A DNA stretch of 16,645 nucleotides. It comes from Ramicandelaber brevisporus. Its lineage: Eukaryota; Kickxellomycota; Ramicandelaberales; Ramicandelaberaceae. Position 1 is the first letter of the stretch, and every line of letters starts with the position of its first letter. Below the pieces are notes generated by a model that was not told the origin of the DNA, did not search any database, and saw nothing but the letters and a program-made list of their open reading frames with translations. Positions 1-9,846 of this stretch are shown piece by piece. The DNA lies in NCBI GenBank assembly GCA_025201865.1, contig MU603180.1:1-16645 (forward strand), written 5' to 3'. A program made the translations under genes and the position numbers.

Positions 1-263
1 TATGCTAATGGAATGTATCAATGCGACTGATTGCAATCACGTGTGCCACAGCTGGTGCAATACGGACTTTGGGCACTTACTCAGTTTTTGATATGATCAC
101 ACAACCAGTTGCTGATAATCTCCGCTGACCATTATCATCACATCTCTATTTGGCAGTTGTTGCATTGTGTGATGCTGATTATATTACTCTCATCTGCATT
201 AAACCTCCTCTATGTTTGGTAGTATGACGAAATGTTGAAACCCTTTACGTTCAATTTGGATCT
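1..263. other. 3' flank of the MYND gene, no gene seen
   Basis: AT-leaning sequence downstream of the minus-strand MYND gene. I see no open frame with coding character, no tRNA-like T-loop and no repeat. It probably holds the 3' untranslated region and terminator of that gene. Confidence 0.5.
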
Positions 264-893
264 TTAAATCGCTTTATTAATGTATCCACCACGAGTCAAT
301 GGACAGAACTTCTCGAATGACGTGTGATCTAAGGAAGTGATGGGCAAGGTGGCCTTCAACACTCCACACAATGATTTATGCGACGGCCAGTCGTCCACTT
401 GGCAATCACGCGAGCAGTACGCCGTCTTGCATTTTCCGCAGCACGAAGCAGAATCCTTCGCCTTACACTTATTGCAGACTTTTTTGCTTCCCTTCACAAT
501 CGTACGATGCGCATCGAGGATGGTTTTCAATGAATATGGCAACACCAGCACGCTTGAAAGGTCCTCGATACGAAGACCCTCGGATCCATCCATAAAATAG
601 TGCTGATGGGCATAGCGGATAAAGATGGTGCTTCCAAGCTTTAGTCCAGATTTGTCCAAATACTCGGTATTGTCCTGGTAGAATGCGACCATCACTACAG
701 TTCCTTTAACGTCTCGAACCTTCAGGATAACGCGGACATACGGAATCACTTCGACGATCTCGCCCATATAGCACCAGTGCTTGCGCAGCTGACCTATCCC
801 ATAGGATATGTCATAGAAATCCTCGTCGACGTCATCGTCGCTTGGCAGCTGTTTGTAGGAAGGGAAATAGCGAGCATCCAGCAGCACGCTCAT
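264..893 (-). CDS. MYND-type zinc-finger protein
   Basis: A complete 209-aa frame from ATG (893-891, in a favourable acaATG context) to TAA. The C-terminal part carries a full MYND zinc finger. The ligands are C140, C143, C152, C155, C160, C164, H172 and C176, with the typical YC, W and H-x3-C spacing. MYND fingers bind two zinc ions and usually mediate protein-protein contacts in regulators. The N-terminal 130 residues start with an acidic patch (about 18-27). A beta-rich stretch follows (about 40-118: EIVEVIPYVRVILKVRDV, then VVMVAFY and STIFIRY) that could be a small OB-like or barrel fold; this is judged from strand pattern only. No SET domain, signal peptide or membrane segment is seen, so it is not a SMYD methyltransferase. 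It is divergent from the PLD gene, with 875 bp between the start codons. The partner and pathway are unknown. Confidence 0.85.
   Translation of the reverse strand: MSVLLDARYFPSYKQLPSDDDVDEDFYDISYGIGQLRKHWCYMGEIVEVIPYVRVILKVRDVKGTVVMVAFYQDNTEYLDKSGLKLGSTIFIRYAHQHYFMDGSEGLRIEDLSSVLVLPYSLKTILDAHRTIVKGSKKVCNKCKAKDSASCCGKCKTAYCSRDCQVDDWPSHKSLCGVLKATLPITSLDHTSFEKFCPLTRGGYINKAI
273..278 (-). terminator. Possible AATAAA polyadenylation signal
   Basis: AATAAA on the minus strand lies within the last codons of the MYND gene, just before the TAA stop. It would serve as a poly(A) signal only if the 3' UTR is very short. A chance match to Asn-Lys codons is equally possible. Confidence 0.2.
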
Positions 894-1768
894 TGTTATG
901 GAAGCGATCTCTGGCTGTGAGCTTGAACGAGAGTTAGTACGTGGTAGTCAGTGAGATCGAGATCAGCAAGAAGCAGAAGCTCAAGTCCGTGGTAGTAGCA
1001 AACAAACAGAGTGGCGGAGAGCACTCAAAGGAGGAAGATTGAATATCATTCTTTCCCACTGTGTCCATCCATAACTCTGCTCTGTTCAACTCATCTCATT
1101 GGAGTGAATGTGACTGAGTTGATTACAGTCATTTCAATTACTTTTTCTTTTTAACTTGACTGTTGGTGAAGCTCAGTGATGACGACTACTTTGCCTCATG
1201 TTTGATGCGTTTTTACGTATACATGGTGAGCTGTGGTGACGCTGAGATGGACAGTTGTTTCTTCGTAGCATGCAGCGAGCATGTGAACGCTAAACAGCAC
1301 TGTCATTTGGTAGCCGTGTACACACAGTTACAGGAACAGTCAAACAGCACAGCTGGAGCGTTGCTGGATGAATCGACAGGAATGAGCCATGACGCCTACC
1401 GATGTAAACAATGACGGTTGGTGCTGACTATTACTGTCGCTTTACATCCTTGATGGCTATAGTTAGGTCAGGTGAGAAGGTGTCTCGGATACGTCGAAAC
1501 GGAATCAGATGTGACAGGGGGACCAGGCCACCTGGTCTGTGTTGCATTCTTCTCTCTCTGTATGTGTGTCTGTGTGTTTCTGTCTCTGTGTCTCTGTGTC
1601 TCTGTGTTCTTTGCCCCGTGCGGTGTTCTGTGCATCTTGCAGTTTGATGTTCGCAGCTTCTTTGAATCTCTCGCCGACGTCGCCGCTGTTGATTCTCTTC
1701 AGTCGAACTTTCTCTTGTTCCTTTTGTTCATCAAACGTTCTGTCAGTTTGCCTTTTCATTTCTTCTCG
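894..1768. promoter_or_regulatory. Divergent intergenic region between the MYND and PLD genes
   Basis: About 875 bp separates the divergent start codons, so it must hold both promoters. On the minus strand a CCAAT box (1098-1102) lies about 205 bp upstream of the MYND start. A 6-bp inverted repeat TGACTG/CAGTCA with a 9-bp spacer lies at 1111-1131, and another TGACTG occurs near 1157. The PLD-proximal end becomes strongly pyrimidine-rich. No credible gene is seen here; the short frames lack ATG starts or coding character. Confidence 0.5.
1545..1768 (+). promoter_or_regulatory. Pyrimidine-rich leader with TCTGTG microsatellite
   Basis: A CT/TG-rich tract directly precedes the PLD start, with reiterated TCTCTGTG units at about 1545-1612 and then TTC/CTC-rich sequence to the ATG. 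Such tracts are common around transcription starts in many fungi. The frame is open through it, but the would-be peptide is a monotonous Cys/Val/Leu/Phe run from low-complexity DNA and contains only one ATG (1562), in a poor context. I therefore read it as 5' UTR or core promoter. Confidence 0.5.
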
Positions 1769-3122
1769 ATGAACAACGAGGTTGCTAGTTTGTCCATAGC
1801 AAACAGAGTGCCTTCAAGTATGGAGACAGAGAACAGTAGTCGGGCTGTTGAACAGCCGGAGCAGATACAGCAACAGCTACAGCAACAGCTACAGCCAGAA
1901 CAGCTAGAACAACCGCAATCAGGACCACCTAGTTTGAGCAAAGCCAGTTCGGACTTGGTTGAGCCCAGCGGTCTATCTGCGAGCCAGCGTATTAAGCGGA
2001 TATTGCGACCTCGCCTGGACCGCATAGATGAGACTGACGATGGAATACAGATGGATAGATTTGATAACGATGCCGAAGAGGGCGGGGAAGGAGGAGAGGC
2101 AGTAGCAATGGCCGATGCGCCTCCAAAGCTGCAGCGCAAGCCAACTGAGGCAGTCAAGAGAGCAACAGATGAAGTATTGGAGAAACTAAAGAGAGCAGCA
2201 CGTAAGGCAGCAGTCATAGCCAAACTACAGCAATCAGTACAAAAGGGACAGAACACAGTTGGATTGGTATCAGAGATAGCAGGGAGTGACACTCCATTCC
2301 CATTCCTTGGCAGTGCCATGGCTGCTCCGTTTTTGTTTTATCTGCGAACCGATAGTGGAGCGCGTCCTCCTCCGATTATATTAGAAGCTCTGCACATTAA
2401 CATTACAGATTCTGAACAAGCTGGCGAGAGTCAAATCAACATCCAATCTCATTTGCCTCGACTGCCAAATCTGCCTCCTCCGCCTCTTATCCAAAGCAGC
2501 AACACTGCTGCGAATGCTGCTCCAAATATCAATATCACTGCCAATATTAATAGCAGTGGTAGCAATGCTGGAAATGTGCCTGCTGGCCAAGATTTGTTTA
2601 GAATAGAGCTGAGATATGGAGAAGTATCGTGGGTGATTTATCGTAGACTGTATGAGTTCTTGTATTTGCACACAATGTTAATTTGGCGCAACAGAGTCCA
2701 GCATTCGATTAAAGGCAATTTACCTAGTTTTCCGAGTCAACTGCGTTACTTTTATGATAGAGCTAAAGAACGTCACGTGAATTCATTCATCGACAACGTT
2801 GGCTCAGCGTTTATGTCTCGTCGCAATACTACTCTTAACAACCAGCCGTCTCAAACTCATTCTCATTCTCGCCCTCAAACCAGTGGTAGCAGTAATAGTG
2901 GGATTAATAGCAACAACAATAGACCAGTCACAGCTACTCGTAAAGAACAGGCTGCAGTGGGGTTAATTCCTTCCGCAAAGCCAGCTGGCAGATCAATATT
3001 TAACCGCAGCAGCATCGATATTGAGAACAACACTCGGAATATCCACGAGCTATTAAATCGTGGTAACAATAACCATTTGAATGATAACGAAGACATTCAT
3101 TTAAGTCTAGACGCTATTGGTG

Positions 3123-3177
<55 letters not shown>

Positions 3178-6100
3178 GCAACAGACAGTGGTGAATATTG
3201 CGGGTGGTGCAGCTGAGCGCAGAAGAGTCCAGCTTGAACAATATGTCAGAGAACTGTTAAGAGTGTTGAATATGCAGACATGTTTTGAAATTTGTGAGTT
3301 TTTAGAGATTAGTTCAGTGTCAATATCAAGTGGAATGGGATGGAAGGGCAAAGAGATGAATGTAATGAGACGGATTTCGTCAAATAGCACGAGCTGGATT
3401 GGTAAAATTAAAGACTTTTTGTTTCCTCATTGGAAATCGCAATGGATATTAGTTCGTGATTCCTTTGTCGCACTGTGCAGCACAGTGGGCGATCCTTATC
3501 CTAGAGATATTATAATGGTGGATTCATCCTTTAAGATTAGTGAAGCTAACATCAGAGGCGGCCATGATTATATCAGAGGCCATCGTATAGTCATCAGCAA
3601 TGAGATGCGCAGCTTAGAACTGCGTGGATCCAATGAGCGCCATATGAGTGAGTTATTGAATTCACTAAAGTACATTGTTAATAATAGCAAATACATTGGC
3701 GAGCATCCACACGATAGTTTTGCACCAGTTAGACCCAATAGCCAAGTTCGATACTTTGTTGATGGAGAAGATTACTTTTCCGCAGTGGCTGACGCTATAA
3801 TGCTGGCCACAGAGACTGTATTCATTGAAGATTGGTGGCTCAGCCCAGAACTGTATCTCAAGCGGCCTCCACGTGACAATGAACAGTACAGAATTGACAA
3901 TTTGCTACTGTACAAAGCACAGCAGGGAGTCAAAATATACATAGTGGTTTATAAGGAAGTGCGCATCTCATTGACTATCGACTCGCGCCATACCAAGAGA
4001 GTACTATCGCAGCTGCATAAAAACATCCATGTACAGAGACACCCAGATGTAAGCAGTCAGACATTGTACTGGGCTCACCATGAAAAGATTGTGGTCGTTG
4101 ATTCGACCATTGCCTTTATCGGCGGATTGGATCTGTGCTATGGAAGATATGATAGACGCTCTCATAGACTGGTTGATTATTACGATGATACGGGCAAGGC
4201 TGGTGGTGCCATTGTTTATAACGAGAGAGACGTTTCTATCAACGGAGGAGGTGGTGGTGGTACTGGCAATGGTGGTGGTGGTGGAACTGTCACAATATGC
4301 TCAGAAGGGCCAGTTAGACCAGACATTGGATGCTCTGAAATTTGGTTTGGACAAGACTACTGCAATCCTAGAGTCAAGGACTTTGTTCAGGTTGACAAGT
4401 TTGATTTGACGCTGATTAAAAGACACATGACACCCAGAATGCCATGGCATGACGTCAGTATGGGAGTGACTGGAACGGCTGCACTGGACGTGGCTCGTCA
4501 TTTTATTCAAAGATGGAATCATATCAAGCACGCCAAGGCAGTTAATAAGCGTCATTTCCCGCTTTTATTGCCAAAGGGAGAAGGTGAGCTCAACAGAAAG
4601 CACTTTGATCTGTTCAAGGGATCATGCAATGCGCAGGCACTGCGATCATCTAGTATGTGGTCACTGGGCATCAATGATGAGCATTCTATTCAAAACGCAT
4701 ACATTAGTAACATTGAAAAGGCTCAGCACTTTATTTACATTGAGAACCAATTCTTCATTACAGCCTCTACTTCAGTTGATAGTCAAAATGGAACCATTAT
4801 TCACAACATGATTGGCGAGGCTCTCTTCAAAAGAATATTGAAGGCTCATAGAAACAACGAAAAGTTCAGAGTCATTGTACTGATGCCATTAATGCCGGCA
4901 TTTGAGGGAGATATCTCAGAATCAGCCGCTGCCACACTGCGTCTTGTTATGCATTTCCAGTATAGATCTATAGACAGAGACTCTAATGGTAAAGTAACAT
5001 CATTGTTTGGAAGACTGCGTGAGCTTGGAATCAATCCCTTTTTATACATTCAATTCTTTGGCCTGCGTACCTGGGACATTATTCGATATAGATTTGCCTC
5101 ATCTGATGCGGCAGAAAAGCAGCAGCCAGTCACATCTGATCTCATCTCATCCAGCCCTCCAATCATGCCTGGTGCAATTAATGGCTATAACAATGCTAAT
5201 ACGAATAGTAATTATAATGAAAATGAACAGGATTTAATTGAGAAAGTTGACTCCGCCAATAGTAACAGTGGTGGTCATGTTAAGGGATCCAAACTACACT
5301 ACAGCAAAGATAGATTTAAGATGTTGGTTAACTTGATCAGTCAAAAGAGTCCGATGAAACCAATTCTCCCAATTGATTCTGCCATTCACACTTCTCGCAA
5401 TGCAACTGCCACTGCCACTGCCACTGGGACTGCCACTGGGACTACTACTGGCACTGGCACTTTGCATGCAGTATCTCCACGCAAATCTGCACTTCGTCAA
5501 ACTACTCATAACTTCAACACTCTGTCTGGATTGGCTATCCATGAATCACCGTCTATTAGCGCAGCACATACAAACATCCAAGAGACTAGCAGCAGTGGTG
5601 ACGAAGATGTGGCCGAACTGAGAGCCAGTGTGCAGATTTCACATCCCGAGCCTGCTCACATTCGTAATGATAATGTGGGTGATATTCCTCATCCACTGGC
5701 CATGTCCAGCAGACCAACTCGTGTTCGTATAATGGATAAACCTCAAGTGTTTGGAGTATCTCGTAGATTATCTCTCGATGGAAATTATAGCGATGGCTAT
5801 TCTGCTGGTGGTGACGATGATGATGACGATGATGATGACGACGACATTGAGGAGGAGGAGGATGTAGAAGAAGCGTCATCTGCTCCAGATCATGAAATGT
5901 CAAAATCAACCAAATGGAGAAAGCGTGGCAAAAAGCTTCGCAATAAGATTAGTGAGAAGATTCATGCAGTTGGAAATAAGCTTCATTCTCATGGACCATC
6001 TGATGATACTGCAACCACTACTACTACTACAGCAACAGCCGGTGTTAATCCAGCCAAGTTACATCATCGTACAATGAGCACCACTAGTAGTAGTATGTCA

Positions 6101-8668
6101 TTGAATCCTTCCCGTATGAATCACAGCATGCCTGCATTGAACAGACGCAGCACAATCTCTGGCCCAACTAGCGATATATTAGGAACAGTAATGGACAAGA
6201 TTGGATTAAATGATGAGCGTCGCACAAAGATTACTCAAACTTTGAAGCAGAAGCTATCCTCAAATATCAATAATAGCAGTGGTGATGATGATGGTAATGG
6301 TAATGATGATAGTAGCGGTGCTGATGCAGATGTTAAGCATGGTAGATTAAACAATCCAAATGATGATGTGGATTCAGATAGTAGCATGGAAATGGAACTG
6401 CGCAATGAAATGCGTCGTGCTCGTCGTAAAGCTAATGTAACAGCTACTAATAACATTGGTAGAGACAATTTACATCCAGACATTCAGCACCAATTAATTG
6501 GAGGTGGAGGCGCAGGCAGAGGCGGTGCAATGGGTTTTGCTATTCCTGTAATTCCTTCTTCGGATGACGTTGAGCCTAAACAGGAGCGTCAGCGCCATCG
6601 TCCCCGGCACAGAGCTCGCCATCCTCACCATCAACGTAGACACTCATCTGACAATATTAATGTAAACATTGGAATTGACAATGAACACAGCGATGATTTG
6701 TCGAGTGAGAATGAAGGTGCTGATCACCCAAAGGGATTGAAACGCCATGCAGTGAGACAAACTGTGTCAAAGCTGAAGGATGAAATTAAAGAGCAAACCA
6801 AGAGATTGATTGACGCAGCTACAGGCACTCATACTACCAATACCAATACCAACTCTGGCACCAGCACTACAGCAGCAGCAGCATCAACAGCGACGACAGC
6901 GGCAGCATACATTGGTGGACCAGCTTCAATCAACTCAGCTGCAGGCAAGAGACACTCGTTTATATCACCAGCTACATCGGCAAGCGGCATCCACTATCCA
7001 AAATACAGCACTCATGGTGCAGATGTGCTGCCCAGCGATGTATCTGATCCTGATGATAGTCGTCTCTCTCCTGTACATGCTCCAGAGCTAGCAATCCCCC
7101 CACGCACCTCACTGGATGTGTCTCGCTCCTCACTGGCCATCTCTTCATCGTCTCCATACTCAATGGCAACCCAGCAGCCTCAGCCTCGTCCTGAGTTCTC
7201 ATCGTACCTAGATGTGCGTCCACTCAGTGTATTTGCACCAGATACATTTGATGCCACTCTGGAGAAACTCAAGCTATCTCATGGACAGGCAACCGTGGCT
7301 TCTGCCCCAGCTACAAGTGACCCCGCTTCAGCAGTCGAACCTCCTCTCTCTCAGCCACAGCTGGCTCGCCCACCCCAGAGACATGCGTTTAAGGCTATCA
7401 ATCGCCGTGCTGGTTTAGACTCTCCACAGCTGATTCCCCATTATTCTGAAATGCCACAGTCTCGCGTGACAAAGACATCCACGCCTAGATCAGACGCAGC
7501 ATCCGCGTCCCCATCTCCATCCCCGTCGCCGTCAGCAGTGGCTACGCCCATAGACGGAACATATCACACAACGATAGTAACTGAGGAAGTGTATATCCAC
7601 ACGAAGCTAATGATTATAGATGATAGAGTAGTCATTATGGGATCAGCTAATATCAACGACCGATCAATGTGTGGAAATCGAGATTCTGAGATTGCAATGG
7701 TTATTGAAGATACCAATTTGATTGACTCCAAAATGAATGGAAATGATTACAAAGTTGGTAAATTTGCTCACAAGTTGAGGATGGACCTGTGCAAAGAACA
7801 TATTGGTTTGCTCCCGACTCAGCATAGAGCTCGCAATAGTAAGCTATCTTTGCGTGACAAACTATTGAATATCGCTAATGGCATTGACGAATCATCTCTC
7901 AATGGCAGTCAATCCTCGCCAAGCAGCAATAATGGCAGCAGCAGCAGCAACACTGTCCCATTGATGCCAGACTCTGTGGCTACTCCTCTACCTAAGCGAG
8001 CCCAGAGCCACAACGTAACTGTATCAAGCACTAGCTTTAGCTCGAGCATTACTGGTAATGATGAGTATTCCGAGCTGCATGACTGCAGTGTTGAGTATGC
8101 AGATGACATTGTTCGAGATCCACTTGATGATAAATTCTGGAAGAAATGGTGTGGAATAGCCAATTCAAACACGCTTCTATTCAGAGAAGTATTCCACTGC
8201 GTTCCCGATGACACTATTAGCACTTGGTCGAACTATCGTAGCTTTGTGTCAACTGGAGTACCTTATGGCCACGCTATTGACACTCCTTCCGGTACAATTC
8301 TGGATTTCCCAGATGACGCTTCTTCTGTTGGTAATGGCAATGGCAATGGAAATGCCAAGGGCAATGGAAATGGCAACGGAGTCACTCCGGCTCGTGCAAG
8401 CTCTAATCCATCGCCTTTGACAAATCTTCCTGCAAACGGCAACAATTCGTCGACAGATAACCTTGGCCAACAACAACAACAGCAACAGCAACAGGCGTCC
8501 AAGCGCCGTCTCACGCCAGCTCAAACCGGCACACTGCTCACACTGAACAAATTGGCAGCTGTGCACGGCAATCTCGTTGAATTCCCGCTCAACTTTTTAC
8601 GCGAAGAAGACCTCGGTGTGACCTTGCTAAACAAGGAATATCTCGTGTCTTCTGACGTTTTCACTTAG
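1769..8668 (+). CDS. PLD1: Phospholipase D, PX-PH type (PLD1/Spo14-like), with large insertions
   Basis: Predicted to hydrolyse phosphatidylcholine to phosphatidic acid and choline at membranes, probably under phosphoinositide control. Numbering from ATG 1769 (2299 aa): Gln/Ser-rich N-terminus; PX domain from about 200, with YRRLYEF and PSFP, finishing near 535 with RRVQLEQYVRELL and FLEISS; PH domain about 540-640; catalytic core from about 650. HKD1 is H771, K773, D778, followed by GGLDLCYGRYD. IYIENQFF is at 989. HKD2 is H1944, K1946, D1951, followed by GSANINDRS. The C-terminus ends in DVFT, matching the conserved C-terminal tail of eukaryotic PLDs. All catalytic residues are present, so it is probably active. 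Usual family members are about 1000-1700 aa; the excess is low-complexity insertions, chiefly about 1112-1934. The frame is open upstream, but 1769 is the first ATG after the pyrimidine tract; ATG 1820 has a better context and is an alternative. No introns are seen. Confidence 0.93.
3125..3184 (+). repeat. Poly-Gln tract in the PLD PX insert
   Basis: Twenty uninterrupted Gln codons in mixed CAG/CAA order. They lie in the low-complexity insert that separates the PPII loop of the PX domain from its last helices. Confidence 0.9.
5102..7570 (+). other. Disordered insertion region of PLD upstream of HKD2
   Basis: Within the PLD coding sequence, about residues 1112-1934. In canonical PLDs only about 15 residues separate the GLRT strand from VTE-x-x-Y-x-H-x-K. 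Here about 820 residues rich in Ser, Thr, Asn, Asp, His and Ala intervene, with an Asp/Glu run (about 5813-5870) and three Lys-rich, helix-like segments. The frame stays open and PLD homology resumes exactly at VTEEVYIHTK. A tolerated coding insertion is more likely than an assembly error or intron. Confidence 0.75.
5402..5463 (+). repeat. ACTGCC/ACTGGG hexamer repeat in the PLD insert
   Basis: Tandem, slightly degenerate ACTGCC and ACTGGG hexamers encode alternating Ala-Thr and Gly-Thr dipeptides within the PLD insertion. They look like a recent microsatellite expansion. Confidence 0.7.
8331..8380 (+). repeat. AATGGC repeat encoding Asn-Gly dipeptides
   Basis: A tandem AATGGC/AATGGA array gives an (Asn-Gly)n stretch near the PLD C-terminus. 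It lies between the conserved FRCxPND-like block and the final conserved tail. Confidence 0.7.
8468..8494 (+). repeat. Short poly-Gln tract near the PLD C-terminus
   Basis: Nine consecutive Gln codons (CAA then CAG/CAA) sit just before the conserved C-terminal block that ends in DVFT. Confidence 0.8.
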
Positions 8669-8775
8669 TTTTTGCGTTCATTTTACTTTAAACCTGTCAT
8701 TCCTTCATTCCTTTCATATTCCTTTCCTATTTGTTTCTTTTTAATATTCTCTCGTTTTAATAATGCGGTGCACGT

Positions 8776-9066
8776 TTAAAAGAGCATTGCAGCAGCGGCA
8801 ATCAAGGCTGCCGAAGGCAAAGCAACAGAGGCACTGTTCGATCCCATGTAAGGATCCTTTATAAAATTATATTGTCTGTAGCATGGGAAGTAGGCATCGT
8901 CTCTTATGTACATGACCATGTTGGACCACTTGGCTGGATAGCTTTCTTTTGTCGTACTGTTGTAGTAATGCGTTCCATTAAACAGAGATGTTTCCCAGCA
9001 GCACGTTTGGCATGATCCCACATTCTTTATATTAGTCTCTCCAAAGGGACCAATATTGAACGTCAT
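8776..9066 (-). CDS. Small Cys-containing protein with GPI-like hydrophobic tail
   Basis: A 96-aa frame from ATG (9066-9064, good acaATG context) to TAA. I do not recognise the family. Visible features are C19, C22, C23 and C62; two N-glycosylation sequons (N30-G-T and N36-S-T); many aromatic residues; and a C-terminus of small residues (about 75-79) followed by a hydrophobic run ending AALIAAAAMLF. That tail resembles a GPI-attachment signal, which together with sequons and cysteines suggests a cell-surface protein. No signal peptide is visible after this ATG. The frame stays open upstream to about 9261 but only with non-ATG codons. An unseen 5' exon, a tail-anchored protein, or a gene remnant are alternatives. 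It converges on PLD, with 107 bp between stops. Confidence 0.45.
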   Translation of the reverse strand: MTFNIGPFGETNIKNVGSCQTCCWETSLFNGTHYYNSTTKESYPAKWSNMVMYIRDDAYFPCYRQYNFIKDPYMGSNSASVALPSAALIAAAAMLF

Positions 9067-9530
9067 TGTTTTTATAACAGATGAGGTCAAGTGCTGTTTG
9101 TGCGAGAAGTGTGTGCGAGGAGTGTGGAAGGCAGAGCCAAGCCGAGATACAACGAGAGCAGAGCAGAATGGAACAACGCGGAGCAGAGCAGTGCTCCAGA
9201 TCAAGCCACGAAACTCGCCTGCTGGCAAGCTCGGATTTAATTGAGTAGCAAAAAAGTGCACCAGTCGCTGAACTCGATGCTGAACCGGAGGATGCAGTCG
9301 CTCGTGTTGCGGTGTGCGCCAGCCCTTTTCCGGGCAATCGACTACCGCAGTGTCAAACTCTGCATCACGAGCAGCAACTCAAAGCGATGCGCAGGCAGTC
9401 GTCGTCAGAAGGATTCAATACATTCACAGCGTGTGGGTACGTCGTGCAATACTATTAAATTACACACTCCATCATTTAGTTTACTCCTTTCTTCCTGTTA
9501 CAATCTTTTTTGATCAAAATAAATACAAAA

Positions 9531-9551
9531 CGCGAAATAGGAAACGCGAAA
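9531..9551 (+). promoter_or_regulatory. Tandem CGCGAAA boxes (SBF/MBF-like)
   Basis: CGCGAAA occurs at 9531-9537 and again at 9545-9551, each preceded by A. The fungal cell-cycle factors SBF and MBF recognise CRCGAAA and ACGCGT. Two copies 14 bp apart, about 300 bp upstream of a start codon, fit a G1/S-type promoter. A related ACGAAA occurs near 9611. This is a motif match only. Confidence 0.3.
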
Positions 9552-9744
9552 TACAAAATACAAAAAGCGTAATCGAAAATGAACCAATAAAAAATTCGGC
9601 AGTCAAAGCTACGAAATGCGAGGAAAAAATAACACACAAACACGCACACACACTTGGCTGACAGTTTGACTCACTCTTGTTTTTTTGTTTGTTATTGCTT
9701 TCTCGATCTACCTCGCAAAAAATAAACAGTGACTGTCTCCTCAT

Positions 9745-9831
9745 CAGCAACAACAACAACAACAACAACAACAGCAGCAGAATCAGCAGCAGCATCAGCA
9801 ACAACGACGACGACGACGACGACGACGACAT
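9745..9831 (+). repeat. CAA/CAG and GAC triplet repeats in the 5' leader
   Basis: A CAA run (about 9748-9771), interspersed CAG units (9772-9800) and a GAC/ACG run (about 9803-9829) lie just upstream of ATG 9847. The frame of the downstream gene is open through the repeats back to a TGA at 9730-9732 but has no ATG, so they are most likely untranslated. Confidence 0.7.
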
Positions 9832-9846
9832 CAACAGCTGTTTTAC

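Larger units (their letters stand above)
9067..9846. promoter_or_regulatory. Upstream region of the homeodomain/EEP gene
   Basis: A 780-bp region between divergent starts. The part nearest the plus-strand gene is A-rich and holds two CGCGAAA boxes, a CCAAT box (9584-9588) and an ATG-AAC-CAA-TAA mini-uORF (about 9579-9590). Triplet repeats follow just before the start codon. No convincing gene is seen in 9067-9500; the plus and minus frames there lack ATG starts or family resemblance. Confidence 0.45.

Noticed and set aside
1472-1768. N-terminal extension of the PLD from a GTG codon at 1472
   Set aside because: The codon is GTG, not ATG, and the extension is translated from a TCTGTG microsatellite and pyrimidine tract into a Cys/Val/Phe-rich run with no PLD homology. 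It reads as 5' UTR.
2381-3390. Several antisense frames opposite the PLD N-terminal half, including a poly-Cys frame opposite the poly-Gln tract
   Set aside because: They are shadows of low-complexity coding DNA, with no motifs and no ATG with support.
9069-9075. TATAAAA just upstream of the small minus-strand gene's ATG
   Set aside because: It lies only a few bases before the start codon, so a TATA-driven start about 30 bp further on would fall inside the frame and skip its ATG. It is probably AT-rich leader.
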